64,000 bases of DNA, taken from positions 152,846 to 216,845 of the forward strand of contig NZ_DS989906.1 of the NCBI RefSeq assembly GCF_000155595.1, written 5' to 3'. Made by a program: the position numbers and the translations under genes. This stretch comes from Synechococcus sp. PCC 7335 (lineage in GTDB: Bacteria; Cyanobacteriota; Cyanobacteriia; Phormidesmidales; Phormidesmidaceae). This document shows, in pieces, positions 25,388-33,324 of the stretch (within the stretch, counting starts at the first letter, position 1; every line of letters starts with the position of its first letter). Under the pieces are notes generated by a model. That model did no database searches and was not told the DNA's origin. It saw nothing but the letters and a program-made list of their open reading frames with translations.

Positions 25388-27889
25388 ATGACTAACCCTC
25401 AGCTCGTTCTCAACCCTAGAACTCAATTTGTCACGGTTGAAGACGCCTCTCCGACTGTTTCAGTTCGATGGGATCGCGTCGTACAGAATGCCGTCATCAA
25501 TACGGGCGTCGGGCCTACAATTGCGTCGCGTGCCTATGCCATCATGCATACGGCCATGTATGATGCCTGGTCTGCATACAGCACTGATGCCGTTTCTACC
25601 CAAACTGGCGATAGTCTACAAAGACCTGCTTCAGAACATACTGATGCCAACAAGACTGAAGCCATGAGCTTTGCCGCCTATAGAGTCCTCTTAGAACTAT
25701 TCCCGGAGGCGGAAACCAGTCTTCTGTTTGACAACCTGATGACTGAGTTAGGCTTTAACACTGGCAACAAAACTGTCGACCCTAGTACTGCTGCTGGTAT
25801 TGGCAACCTCTCTGCTGAAGCTTTAATGGCATTTCGCCGTACGGATGGGTCAAACCAGATCAATGGATACGAAGACACTACTGGCTACGAGCCTGTCAAT
25901 AAAGACGTAGATAGTATTCAGAACCTCGAAAAATGGACACCAGAAACGATCCCTATTCCTAGTGCTGGATCATCTGCAAACACTTCGAGTCGTATGCAGA
26001 TGTTCCTGACTCCGCAATGGTCGGTTGTGACACCCTTTGCGCTAGAGTCATCTAGTGCTCTTAGACCTGAAGCTCCCGAACCATTCTTGCTAGTCGATGC
26101 CTTCGTCGATTTGGAGTCTAGGACAATCACCTTAGCAGGTGAGCGCGAGGCTAGAGTCATCACTGCTGACATGGTGGGTAAGGCGGGTGAGCCGGGTAAG
26201 TTCATTAATCAGCGCTTTATAGATCAAGCTGAGCGTGTTGTACGAGCTAGCGCAGCACTGACGGATATACAAAAGCTGATTGCAGAATTTTGGGAAGATG
26301 CAGGGGGAACCTCCTTCCCACCCGGCACTTGGCATACCTTTGGTGAGTATGTTTCTGCTAGAGATAGTCATAGCCTAGATGAAGATGCGCTGATGTTCCT
26401 TAGCCTTAGTAATGCCATCTTTGATGCCGGTGTCGCAACCTGGGAAGCAAAAGTCTTCTATAACTATGTTCGTCCGATTAGAGCTATCAGAGAACTTGGC
26501 ATGCTAGGACTGCTAAACGATGGCACAGTAGGTAAAGACGAAATCACGGGTGAAGAGGGCTTTGTAATTGAAGCCTGGGGTGGGAGTGCTCAAGGAACAA
26601 GAACGATTCTAGCCAACAATTTCCTTACCTATCAGACACCTGACGGAGATCCTTCTCCACCCTTTGCAGAATATACCTCCGGTCACAGTTCTTTCAGCGC
26701 AGCGGGGGCAGAGATTCTAAAGCGATTCACTGGCGAAGATGATTTTGGAAGTTCGATCACCTTTGATATCGGAACTTCTCGCTTCGAGAATTTGTTCACT
26801 CCTAAAGAAGAGATTACGTTAAGTTGGGATACATTTACAGAAGCTGCTGACGAGGCAGGACTCTCTCGCATCTATGGTGGAATTCACTTTGAAGACGGCG
26901 ATCTAAACGGTCGGGCGCTGGGTAGACAGGTTGCTGAGAGTGCCTGGAATAAAGTTCAAGACCTTGCGAATGGCGCAGATGTTGTTACCCTCGACTTCAC
27001 AGCAGATGAGTTCAGTGCTGACTCAGAAGTGGGCTGCTTTGTCGTAGATGATACAAATGGCACTATGGATGGCCTTTCTCCCGATGATGCAGGCTACCTT
27101 GCTGTAGCGATGGCTCGTTCTTCTGTTTTGTTCTCTGCGCTTCCTGAAGATGCCGATGTAGAAGCTCGTTTCGAGGCTATCAGCACGCGCTCTTTTTTGC
27201 AGGGCAGCTATGTTAGGTTTTTCTCGATTAGTGCTGGAACGGTTGATACGTTTCTGCATACTGGCAGCGGACAGGTGTCACTGTCTGGCATCGAACGGAT
27301 TGATGAAACGAGTAGGCTAGAGCTAACGCTAGCTGATCTCAACATGACGGCTTCGCTAGCAGAGTCGACAGGAATAGGGACCGGTTTGCAGGGCAGTGCC
27401 TCAGCAGAGGTCCTTGACCTGACGAAGTTAGAGGCTGCTACGGAGGCTACCTTTACGGTTCAAAGAGAAGCTGCTTTTAACAACGTGGTGGGATTCTATC
27501 TCATCGACGACCTGACAGGGAGAGTCATAGACTCCGAGGGTAATGTTTTCGACCCAGAGAACACAACAGACTATGTCCAAGCTGCCCTTGCGAACCGGAT
27601 CACCGAGCTCTCACTGTCTTCTTTGAATAATGGAGTCAGCACATTTTCCACGACGCTAGAGGCAGGTCAGATTTTGGCTCCTTTCATAGTGGTAGACGGC
27701 ACGATTGACGAACTGATAGATGAGGATGCCAGTAACGATCCTGCTATCTACACTCCATTCTTAGGCGCAAACTTAGACAGTGCTGACCATGTTCGTCTGT
27801 TCGGTAACAACACCTTTGGTTTTGAAGATTTAGTCAGTGGAGGAGATCAGGACTTTGATGATCTTATTGTTCAGGTAGATTTTCTTTAG
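25388..27889 (+). CDS. Vanadium-dependent haloperoxidase (PAP2 fold) with DUF4114-like tail
   Basis: 833 aa. The three vanadate-site motifs are present in order: K355-x6-R362-P, S431-G432-H433 (in YTSGHSSFSAA), and R494-x5-H500. These are the residues that bind vanadate and the acid-base His of haloperoxidases. The catalytic part covers about residues 25-530. A C-terminal extension follows, ending in a DUF4114-like beta domain (F-E-D-L-V-S-G-G-D-Q-D-F-D-D-L) that is common in secreted cyanobacterial proteins. The enzyme oxidises halide with peroxide; which halide is unknown. No signal peptide is obvious. The divergent partner is the giant RTX protein, which suggests a shared surface or export context. 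Confidence 0.85.
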   Translation: MTNPQLVLNPRTQFVTVEDASPTVSVRWDRVVQNAVINTGVGPTIASRAYAIMHTAMYDAWSAYSTDAVSTQTGDSLQRPASEHTDANKTEAMSFAAYRVLLELFPEAETSLLFDNLMTELGFNTGNKTVDPSTAAGIGNLSAEALMAFRRTDGSNQINGYEDTTGYEPVNKDVDSIQNLEKWTPETIPIPSAGSSANTSSRMQMFLTPQWSVVTPFALESSSALRPEAPEPFLLVDAFVDLESRTITLAGEREARVITADMVGKAGEPGKFINQRFIDQAERVVRASAALTDIQKLIAEFWEDAGGTSFPPGTWHTFGEYVSARDSHSLDEDALMFLSLSNAIFDAGVATWEAKVFYNYVRPIRAIRELGMLGLLNDGTVGKDEITGEEGFVIEAWGGSAQGTRTILANNFLTYQTPDGDPSPPFAEYTSGHSSFSAAGAEILKRFTGEDDFGSSITFDIGTSRFENLFTPKEEITLSWDTFTEAADEAGLSRIYGGIHFEDGDLNGRALGRQVAESAWNKVQDLANGADVVTLDFTADEFSADSEVGCFVVDDTNGTMDGLSPDDAGYLAVAMARSSVLFSALPEDADVEARFEAISTRSFLQGSYVRFFSISAGTVDTFLHTGSGQVSLSGIERIDETSRLELTLADLNMTASLAESTGIGTGLQGSASAEVLDLTKLEAATEATFTVQREAAFNNVVGFYLIDDLTGRVIDSEGNVFDPENTTDYVQAALANRITELSLSSLNNGVSTFSTTLEAGQILAPFIVVDGTIDELIDEDASNDPAIYTPFLGANLDSADHVRLFGNNTFGFEDLVSGGDQDFDDLIVQVDFL

Positions 27890-27939
27890 TAAGAAAGGCT
27901 TAGAGAACAAAAAAGGGAGCGTAGAGATCGATGCCTTAT

Positions 27940-28117
27940 CTGAGATCTTGCACCAATCTCAGTAAGGGTTGCGTTGAGGTCCAAAATCTGAAAGAAAGGG
28001 CGTAGTAAAACTAAGAAGACGGTCATCAAAACCATGCTTCGACACGCCCCAGGGCTAGTGTATAGCCTAATTTCTCTGATGCCCAGCGTCTATCAAAAAG
28101 CCAGTCTCAAAGCCGTT
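27940..28117 (+). pseudogene. IS4-like element 5' remnant (left end plus transposase start)
   Basis: The left end CTGAGATCTTGCACCAATCT at 27940 corresponds to the ends of the complete element at 58802-60062. From ATG 28034 it encodes M-L-R-H-A-P-G-L-V-Y-S-L-I-S-L-M-P, matching the start of that transposase (M-L-Q-H-A-R-R-L-V-Y-S-L). It is cut after about 28 codons where the hairpin repeat begins. Confidence 0.85.
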
Positions 28118-28154
28118 CTAGGGGTACTGCAAGCGTAGCTGTCACGACCCCTAG
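28118..28154. repeat. Hairpin repeat containing 17-base motif shared with 1204
   Basis: Arms CTAGGGGT (28118-28125) and ACCCCTAG (28147-28154) bound a loop carrying TGCAAGCGTAGCTGTCA. The 17-mer is also found near 1204, and a diverged inverted copy lies near 32290. It may be a small interspersed repeat; it sits at the break point of the IS remnant. Confidence 0.55.
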
Positions 28155-28361
28155 TACACTACTGATTTTCAGTCTCAAAAATGACTGTAACCCGCATCTT
28201 CTCGTTGAATAGTTGCCATCCGCGCAGCTAGCTTAATAATACAAACGAACTAAATTGTCCCATTCCGCTGCTTCGCTACTTTGGGCCACATACGGCCTTC
28301 CATAAAAAGAATATACGCGACAACGGCTTAAGAATATTTATTCAACTAAATCAGGAGTGCT

Positions 28362-29858
28362 ATGTCTCATCCCAATGGCGTTTGGATCTGGGTACTCTCA
28401 GAAATTGACAGGAACTATCTTGAAAAACTGAAAGAACGTGGAGTGGAGAGAGTATACCTAAAAGTATTTGACGGTAAGAGTAATCCTAAATTTTGGCGTT
28501 TCCAATGTACATCAGAGATCATTGAGCGGTTCAACAATGAAGGCATAGAAGTGTACGGATGGGGCTATCACTACGGAACTCAAGACATTACTGCTCAAGT
28601 GTCTGCCATTCAAGAAGCTCTCGATTGCGGCATCAGTGGCTATGTCATAGACATAGAGACAGAAGCTGAAAATGTAAACACTCATCCCTACGTAGGCAGT
28701 TTGTTAGAACAATTACGACAGCACATTGGGTCTCGAAAACTAGGCTATACCAGCTTTGGTCATCCCCAATTTCATCCTAATATTCCTTGGAAGCTATTAG
28801 ACCAGCACTGCGATCTAGCTTTTCCTCAAATCTATTTTGAAAAATTTCGTTTTGCTTCGACTAACGAAGATGAAGTTCAAGCATGCTTGAAAGCTCACAG
28901 AGATCTCAATCTACAGAAGCCCATCCTCCCAATTTGGGGATCTGAAAGCGACGCAAGAGCGCCGTCCTCAGCCGGTGAATTACAGTCATACTTAGCTCGT
29001 TTCCCTGGCTCTTCTGTTTGGAGGATTCCTAGGGTTGGCGAAAGAGGGCAGGCCTGGAACCTGAGTTACAAAGACAAAGTATCGCAACCGGTTGGCGGAA
29101 ATCCATCTGAGTTTGAACTTCCTTCTCTCTCAAGAATTCTCAGAAGAGGCTCTGTTGGAGAAGATGTAAAAGCCTTGCAACGGGCATTAAACGCGCTTGC
29201 CTTCGAGGCAGGTAATACAAACGGAGAATTTAATACTCAAACTGAACGTGCTGTTACCAGGTTTCAGCAAAAGGCAGGTATTACAATAGATGGAGAGGTC
29301 GGACCCGAAACTTGGAGTGCTCTTGGCGGTGAGCTTGGCTTAGTCAATAGACCTGATCAAGGCATCCTTCAAGAACTAGGAAACTTTGCAGAGAGAGAAG
29401 CTAACCGTGATCTCCAGTGGACTAGTCCTACTAGTGAAGCTGAAAAATATTTAGAGATATTTCGAGAGCCTATGAATAATCTTGGCCAGATCGGCACAGC
29501 TAAAGTATTTTATGACTGGTGTGGAGCATTCGTGTATTATTGCTGTCGCGAGGTTGGAATACAAGTACCTATACAACCGAACGAGTTTTGGGCAACGATG
29601 GCCCTTGTCGAATCGTGGAAATTCTGGGCAAGGAGGAAAGGATACTGGTTTCCAAAAGAAGGCTTTATACCTAAGAGAGGAGATATTCTTACTTTTGATT
29701 GGGATGGAGATAGGTTTTCTAACCATATTGGCATCGTGAGAAATTACACAAGAGGAAGCAATGTAATTGGAACGTCGGAGGGGAATAAGGCTAATAGAAG
29801 TGGAAACTTCGACAGAGATCTTAGACATGTAGAGGGATTTATAAGAATTTCTATTTGA
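28362..29858 (+). CDS. Cell-wall hydrolase-like protein: glycosidase-like, PG-binding and CHAP-like domains
   Basis: 498 aa. Residues 1-235 resemble a TIM-barrel glycoside-hydrolase-like domain (G-W-G-Y-H-Y-G and V-I-D-I-E-T-E-A-E-N with acidic residues on a strand end). Residues about 262-322 are a peptidoglycan-binding type 1 repeat (G-E-D-V-K-A-L-Q-R-A-L ... D-G-E-V-G-P-E-T-W). Residues about 345-498 form a CHAP/NlpC-like cysteine peptidase domain with the pair W-C-G-A-F and N-H-I-G-I-V. The combination suggests degradation of peptidoglycan, as in phage endolysins or toxic effectors. No signal peptide seen. A good AGGAG site precedes the ATG. Confidence 0.8.
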   Translation: MSHPNGVWIWVLSEIDRNYLEKLKERGVERVYLKVFDGKSNPKFWRFQCTSEIIERFNNEGIEVYGWGYHYGTQDITAQVSAIQEALDCGISGYVIDIETEAENVNTHPYVGSLLEQLRQHIGSRKLGYTSFGHPQFHPNIPWKLLDQHCDLAFPQIYFEKFRFASTNEDEVQACLKAHRDLNLQKPILPIWGSESDARAPSSAGELQSYLARFPGSSVWRIPRVGERGQAWNLSYKDKVSQPVGGNPSEFELPSLSRILRRGSVGEDVKALQRALNALAFEAGNTNGEFNTQTERAVTRFQQKAGITIDGEVGPETWSALGGELGLVNRPDQGILQELGNFAEREANRDLQWTSPTSEAEKYLEIFREPMNNLGQIGTAKVFYDWCGAFVYYCCREVGIQVPIQPNEFWATMALVESWKFWARRKGYWFPKEGFIPKRGDILTFDWDGDRFSNHIGIVRNYTRGSNVIGTSEGNKANRSGNFDRDLRHVEGFIRISI

Positions 29859-29869
29859 GATAGCTGAAG

Positions 29870-30167
29870 GGCATTGTCAAGTTGAGCCCGATGAGCTGAT
29901 TTAAAGACAGATTTATTCAGTAAGTGTCATCTGATCCGTCTATGCAATCGCACTCGATCCCGTCAGTGATCGCCAACTTTCGATTCGTCGACACATGGTT
30001 TCTCGATAGTCTGAAGCGGTTTGTTTATGTTGGTGAGGATAGAAGTGACCGCGTATCGGTTCAAAAGCTGACAAAAAACGCTGCGCCTGGCCCACTGACT
30101 TGAATCGACCCATTCGCCGTTCTCTGATGCGAGTCGGACGATGTGTTATCCACTCCTGCTGACCCAA
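29870..30167 (-). pseudogene. IS6-family 3' remnant with transposase C-terminus
   Basis: GGCATTGTCAAGTTG at 29870 is an IS6-type end. On the minus strand, 29940-30167 encodes the C-terminal third of an IS6 transposase (H-R-P-T-R-I-R-E-R-R-M-G-R-F-K-S, then Q-A-Q-R-F-L-S-A, then the S-D-Y-R-E-T-M tail). The N-terminus and two catalytic Asp are missing. It overlaps the end of the next gene by 22 bases. Confidence 0.85.
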
Positions 30168-30808
30168 ACTTCCTGTGTCTGGTAGAAACTACCGCGCTGT
30201 TCCATCTCGAACCCACCTAGCAACGCCGCAATCCACACCTCTATCAGCGGCACCCCTAGCTGCTTTTGCAGATCAACCAATCGCTGCGGTGAGCCCGTCT
30301 GTTCATTTGCCAACGCCTTCACCCAGTCAGACACATGCTCAGCATGCGAGACGGCCAGCGCCTGACTCTTGAGCCCAGCATCCTCCAACGCTTCGAGCAT
30401 GTCCAAGACCGACAGTTTCTCTACATCACCTGCAACAGAATCCTCATCAGTTTTATCTTCATTGGCTAGCTCACTAGTCGTGCGATAGAAACGATTCACT
30501 AATTCTGAGAAGTCTAGCTCCTGGGTCTGTCTAGTCACTCCCTGAAGCCAGTCGCCATCCATAACTGGCCCTTCTGCGTTGTTCGCATCCTGCCAATCTT
30601 CCCAGAGTACTTCTGACTTGGTTTCACACAGTCCAGCTAGCTGCATCAGAACATCGCCAGCGACTCGAAGGCGATCGCGCTGCTTTAGCTCAGATAGTTC
30701 TTCTTCAAACTGCTTCCACAGACCAAGGACATCTGCTGTCTCTGGAACCGTAGCCGCTTCCTCGATCGCAACTTCCAGATTCAACTCTAGCTGCCGCACA
30801 CTAACCAT
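30146..30808 (-). CDS. Hypothetical acidic protein
   Basis: 220 aa, acidic, mostly helical, with no recognised domain. The C-terminal residues (about 12) are encoded next to the IS6 remnant and may not be original: the reading frame runs into the element junction near 30167, so the protein may be truncated. The start ATG at 30808 lies within the 3' end of the broken gene upstream, giving an 8-base overlap, and the two were probably once an operon. Confidence 0.65.
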   Translation of the reverse strand: MVSVRQLELNLEVAIEEAATVPETADVLGLWKQFEEELSELKQRDRLRVAGDVLMQLAGLCETKSEVLWEDWQDANNAEGPVMDGDWLQGVTRQTQELDFSELVNRFYRTTSELANEDKTDEDSVAGDVEKLSVLDMLEALEDAGLKSQALAVSHAEHVSDWVKALANEQTGSPQRLVDLQKQLGVPLIEVWIAALLGGFEMEQRGSFYQTQEVWVSRSG

Positions 30809-31339
30809 GCGCTACCTCACCTAGCTCAAACCGATCGCCCCACGGACACCCAGCGATCGGACACTCTATCGGTTCTAAACGAATCTCATCAGCAAAGAAG
30901 GAAATACCAAACCGCGCACTCAGTAGCCCATTACCTCTTGTTGAACATAGCGTTCTACTGTCGCTCCGATAGCCTGCACAGTGAATTGCGGCACTTCCAC
31001 ACTTTGGCACCGTTTGAAGACAGAAGCAGCGATCGCATGGACGGGTGCATCTTCTTTTCTCTCGCCAGATGTACAGGTTGGCGTAAGGCATCGACCCTCG
31101 GCCACGACAGCGATACTTCTCTACCTGTCCCTTTTGGAAGCAGCATCGGAAACCTGTTGGTATTCCAACCGCCGCTTTTCATTCAGTTGCTGACGATTGC
31201 GATAGTGAGACCGCTTGCGTGGACAACGCTTCTCATTCCAACAGCCGTCGCCCTCCTTCCCCTTTCCGTGCAGCTGCCGCGCATCTGACGCAGAAAGCTG
31301 GGCACAAGCGACGCATTTCTTATCAACACGACGAGGCAT
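30801..31339 (-). pseudogene. Multiply frameshifted cyanobacterial conserved protein (zinc-ribbon-like start)
   Basis: Protein-like segments follow one another in different frames on the minus strand. M-P-R-R-V-D-K-K-C-V-A-C comes with a second Cys pair and a basic R-S-H-Y-R-N-R stretch (31339-31121). Next are Y-A-N-L-Y-I-W-R-E-K, D-A-P-V-H-A-I-A-A, I-H-C-A-G, E-R-Y-V-Q-Q-E-V-M, and finally F-A-D-E-I-R-L-E-P-I-E-C-P ending at 30801. Joining them needs at least four single-base changes. The set matches a conserved cyanobacterial hypothetical family as I remember it; the function is unknown. Either real decay or local sequence error. Confidence 0.6.
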
Positions 31340-31345
31340 GAGTGC

Positions 31346-31729
31346 TCACCCTCCTATCGCAACGGCATGATGCCGAAAGGCTTCTTCTATCGCATCTCTT
31401 AACAGGGCACCGTCCGCAATCTTCAAAAACATATCCACTAGCGCTACATTTTCCATTCTTAGCTGCCAGCCGTTGATCAATAGGAACGTCTCTGATACCG
31501 CTGCGGCAACCCGTTTATTGCCATCAATGAAAGCATGGGCCATGCAGAGGTGATAAGCATAGGTCGCGGCGCAGGCAATCACATCAGCTTCCTCGTAGTA
31601 GTGCCGGTTCTCAGCTGCTTTCAAAGCAGATTCCAGCAACCCCTGATCCCTCAGCCCGGACTGACCACCCGTTTCAGCCACAATCAGTCGATGAATCGAT
31701 AAAACGTCAGATAGCGTTGGAAACTCCAT
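31346..31729 (-). CDS. doc: Doc-type Fic-domain toxin
   Basis: 127 aa with the catalytic Fic/Doc motif H65-A-F-I-D-G-N-K-R73. Doc proteins phosphorylate the translation factor EF-Tu, which stops translation, and are neutralised by a paired antitoxin. The size matches Doc (about 125 aa). The partner here is an AbrB-fold protein directly upstream (18-base gap), not the usual Phd. The pair would serve in plasmid maintenance or stress response. Intact. Confidence 0.88.
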   Translation of the reverse strand: MEFPTLSDVLSIHRLIVAETGGQSGLRDQGLLESALKAAENRHYYEEADVIACAATYAYHLCMAHAFIDGNKRVAAAVSETFLLINGWQLRMENVALVDMFLKIADGALLRDAIEEAFRHHAVAIGG

Positions 31730-31747
31730 TACGCCTAGCCCGCTTCC

Positions 31748-31975
31748 CTAAGCCAACTCTCGGTAAGCATCGCGGCGCTTGTCCATCACGCCCTGAAAGG
31801 TCTGCACAAACTCAGATTCAGAAGGCTTTTCCTCTGGTGGTACAGATACCATCAGAGATTGCCCTACCACTGTGACCTCTACTTGGCCGCCTGGTTGCAG
31901 CCCGATCGCTGCCAGTGCGTCCGCAGGTATCGGTAGCAGGGTTTCCCCATCGACCGTTCTGATTTGCTCAAGCAT
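31748..31975 (-). CDS. AbrB/MazE-fold antitoxin
   Basis: 75 aa. The N-terminal swapped-hairpin AbrB fold spans about residues 5-50, with the pattern L-P-I-P-A-D-A-L-A-A-I-G-L-Q-P-G-G-Q-V. A polar tail follows (P-S-E-S-E-F-V-Q-T-F) and probably wraps the toxin. It is the first gene of the pair with the Doc toxin at 31346-31729 and likely autoregulates the operon. An AbrB antitoxin with a Doc toxin is known in bacteria but less common than Phd. Confidence 0.85.
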   Translation of the reverse strand: MLEQIRTVDGETLLPIPADALAAIGLQPGGQVEVTVVGQSLMVSVPPEEKPSESEFVQTFQGVMDKRRDAYRELA

Positions 31976-32256
31976 TCTGCTGCTCCAGTCAGTATTTGAA
32001 CCTCAGCCCTGTTCGCCAACTCAGCCTGCTACAGCCTAGAGGCTAAAAAGCTGATGGCGACTGGCTTTATTGTACCCTAGCCAATCCAGTTTTATTTGTA
32101 GTGTAATTTTTAGTGTAACCCAAATAAATGTAATTATTTGGGGTTAGGCATGCTACGTTAGGAGCGACAACGCAGTAGTGCGCCTTTCAGAAAGCACTAC
32201 TGCTTAGAAATCGGGAGCATTTTCGCAGCGGTTTGGGCTGCATTTTGAAATTGATG

Positions 32257-32288
32257 ATGGCTAAACCTAATCCAGTGCCAACGTTTAT
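32257..32288 (+). repeat. Direct repeat of the recombinase gene start
   Basis: Bases 32257-32288 match 33325-33356 at about 28 of 32 positions and would encode M-A-K-P-N-P-V-P-T-F, against M-A-K-P-D-P-V-P-T-F in the intact recombinase. The frame then breaks. The two copies flank the two-gene module at 32390-33146. Confidence 0.75.
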
Positions 32289-32337
32289 GGGATCGTGACA
32301 GCTATGCTCGCGCGAGATCTAGAGCAGCAAACGCAAT

Positions 32338-32359
32338 CTACTTGTCAGTTGACAAGTAG
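32338..32359. promoter_or_regulatory. Palindromic candidate operator
   Basis: CTACTTGTCA (32338-32347) and its exact complement (32350-32359) are separated by two bases. It lies 30 bases upstream of the ATG at 32390 and is followed by TTGACT near 32367. Position and symmetry fit autoregulation by the DNA-binding partner encoded in the same pair. Confidence 0.55.
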
Positions 32360-32389
32360 AAAATTATTGACTACCGTAAGGGTATGTGA

Positions 32390-32638
32390 ATGGCGAGGAA
32401 GAAGCACCCAGACAAAGAGATTGAGGCAGCACTGAAGTACGCAGAAGCCCACGGCTGGGAAGTTATAGATAGTGGAGGACATTGCTGGGGGAAGGTACGA
32501 TGTCCGGTCAACGACTCGGCTTGTCGTAACGGTAATTTTTGCGCTAACTCAATCTGGAGCACTCCCAAAAGTCCACAAAACCACGCTAAGAAGATTCGCA
32601 AGTGGGTTAACGGCTGTATTCACACTCAAGAGGACTAG
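32390..32638 (+). CDS. Small Cys-rich protein, HicA-like toxin candidate
   Basis: 82 aa. The pattern A-L-K-Y-A-E-A-H-G-W-E-V-I-D-S-G-G-H-x-W-G-K resembles HicA-type small RNA-cleaving toxins (His after G-G), and several Cys (C-P, A-C, F-C, G-C) may bind metal. It ends four bases before the GTG start of the next gene. The layout is small candidate toxin first, larger DNA-binding protein second, as in HicAB. I recognise it as a recurrent cyanobacterial small protein; the toxin role is inferred. Confidence 0.6.
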   Translation: MARKKHPDKEIEAALKYAEAHGWEVIDSGGHCWGKVRCPVNDSACRNGNFCANSIWSTPKSPQNHAKKIRKWVNGCIHTQED

Positions 32639-32642
32639 AACC

Positions 32643-33146
32643 GTGAAATGCTATGACTTTGAACTATCTTTCAAGCTCCCCGGTGTCAACGCTGACGGTG
32701 ACCAGTATTTAGACGCACTGTTTGAGGCTGGTTGCGACGACGCCACAATCGGCACCGGACGCAGAGGGTTTATCGGCGCTGACTTCAGCCGGGAATCAAC
32801 GTCGCTAGAGTCAGCGGTTGAGTCTGCAATCCGAGACGTTGAAAGTGCTATTCCGGGTGCGCGGTTAATTGGCGCAGGGCCGGATCTAGTCGGGATTTCT
32901 GATATTGCGGCAATCCTCGAATGCTCTCGTCAAAATATCAGACAACATCTGTTAGATGCTAGTGCCCCCGTTCCTACTTACCAAGGCAAGCGAGACATGT
33001 GGCACTTTGGAGAGGTGCTGATCTGGTTGCGAGACGCTAAGGGGGTGCAAATCGCGCCAGAGCTGATAGAGGTTGCAGCCTACGCTATGCAGTTTAATGC
33101 TGCACAGGAAACAGAAAAGGCTGAGAAAGTCGCAACGCTGGTTTAG
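32643..33146 (+). CDS. HicB-like / helix-turn-helix antitoxin candidate
   Basis: 167 aa from GTG 32643, four bases after the stop of its partner; the frame is open further upstream, but that part is antiparallel to the first gene's composition and less likely. The N-terminal part (Y-D-F-E-L-S-F-K-L-P, then L-E-S-A-V-E-S-A-I-R-D-V-E) looks HicB-like. Residues about 88-130 form a helix-turn-helix (G-I-S-D-I-A-A-I-L-E-C-S-R-Q-N-I-R-Q-H). It would bind the palindrome upstream. Confidence 0.62.
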   Translation: MKCYDFELSFKLPGVNADGDQYLDALFEAGCDDATIGTGRRGFIGADFSRESTSLESAVESAIRDVESAIPGARLIGAGPDLVGISDIAAILECSRQNIRQHLLDASAPVPTYQGKRDMWHFGEVLIWLRDAKGVQIAPELIEVAAYAMQFNAAQETEKAEKVATLV

Positions 33147-33244
33147 ACCGCACATCCACACAGATACACAGCGTCCCTGCAAGGTCTCGACCAATCAACG
33201 ACCCGCTGCTCGCTCGGTTGAGAACAAACGCAGCCTAAAGGACG

Positions 33245-33289
33245 ATATCGAAGTGGTGGGTGTTTCAGAAAGTTGAGTCGCTTCGATAT
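33245..33289. repeat. Inverted repeat ahead of recombinase gene
   Basis: ATATCGAAG at 33245-33253 and its exact complement at 33281-33289, 27 bases apart, end 35 bases before the recombinase start. It may be an operator or part of an attachment site. Confidence 0.45.
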
Positions 33290-33324
33290 TGAAAGTGTTT
33301 TGATCGCGTTTTGGGGGGTGAATT

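Larger units (their letters stand above)
27890..28361. other. Intergenic region with IS4-like 5' remnant
   Basis: Holds the transposase start fragment at 27940-28117 and the hairpin repeat at 28118-28154. The remaining 200 bases are the leader of the hydrolase gene, with AGGAG 6 bases before its ATG. Otherwise no gene seen. Confidence 0.5.
31976..32389. other. Intergenic region with dyads and an integrase 5' duplicate
   Basis: Includes an imperfect dyad at 32116-32146, a diverged 32-base copy of the start of the recombinase gene (32257-32288) and a palindrome at 32338-32359. No gene seen. Confidence 0.5.
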
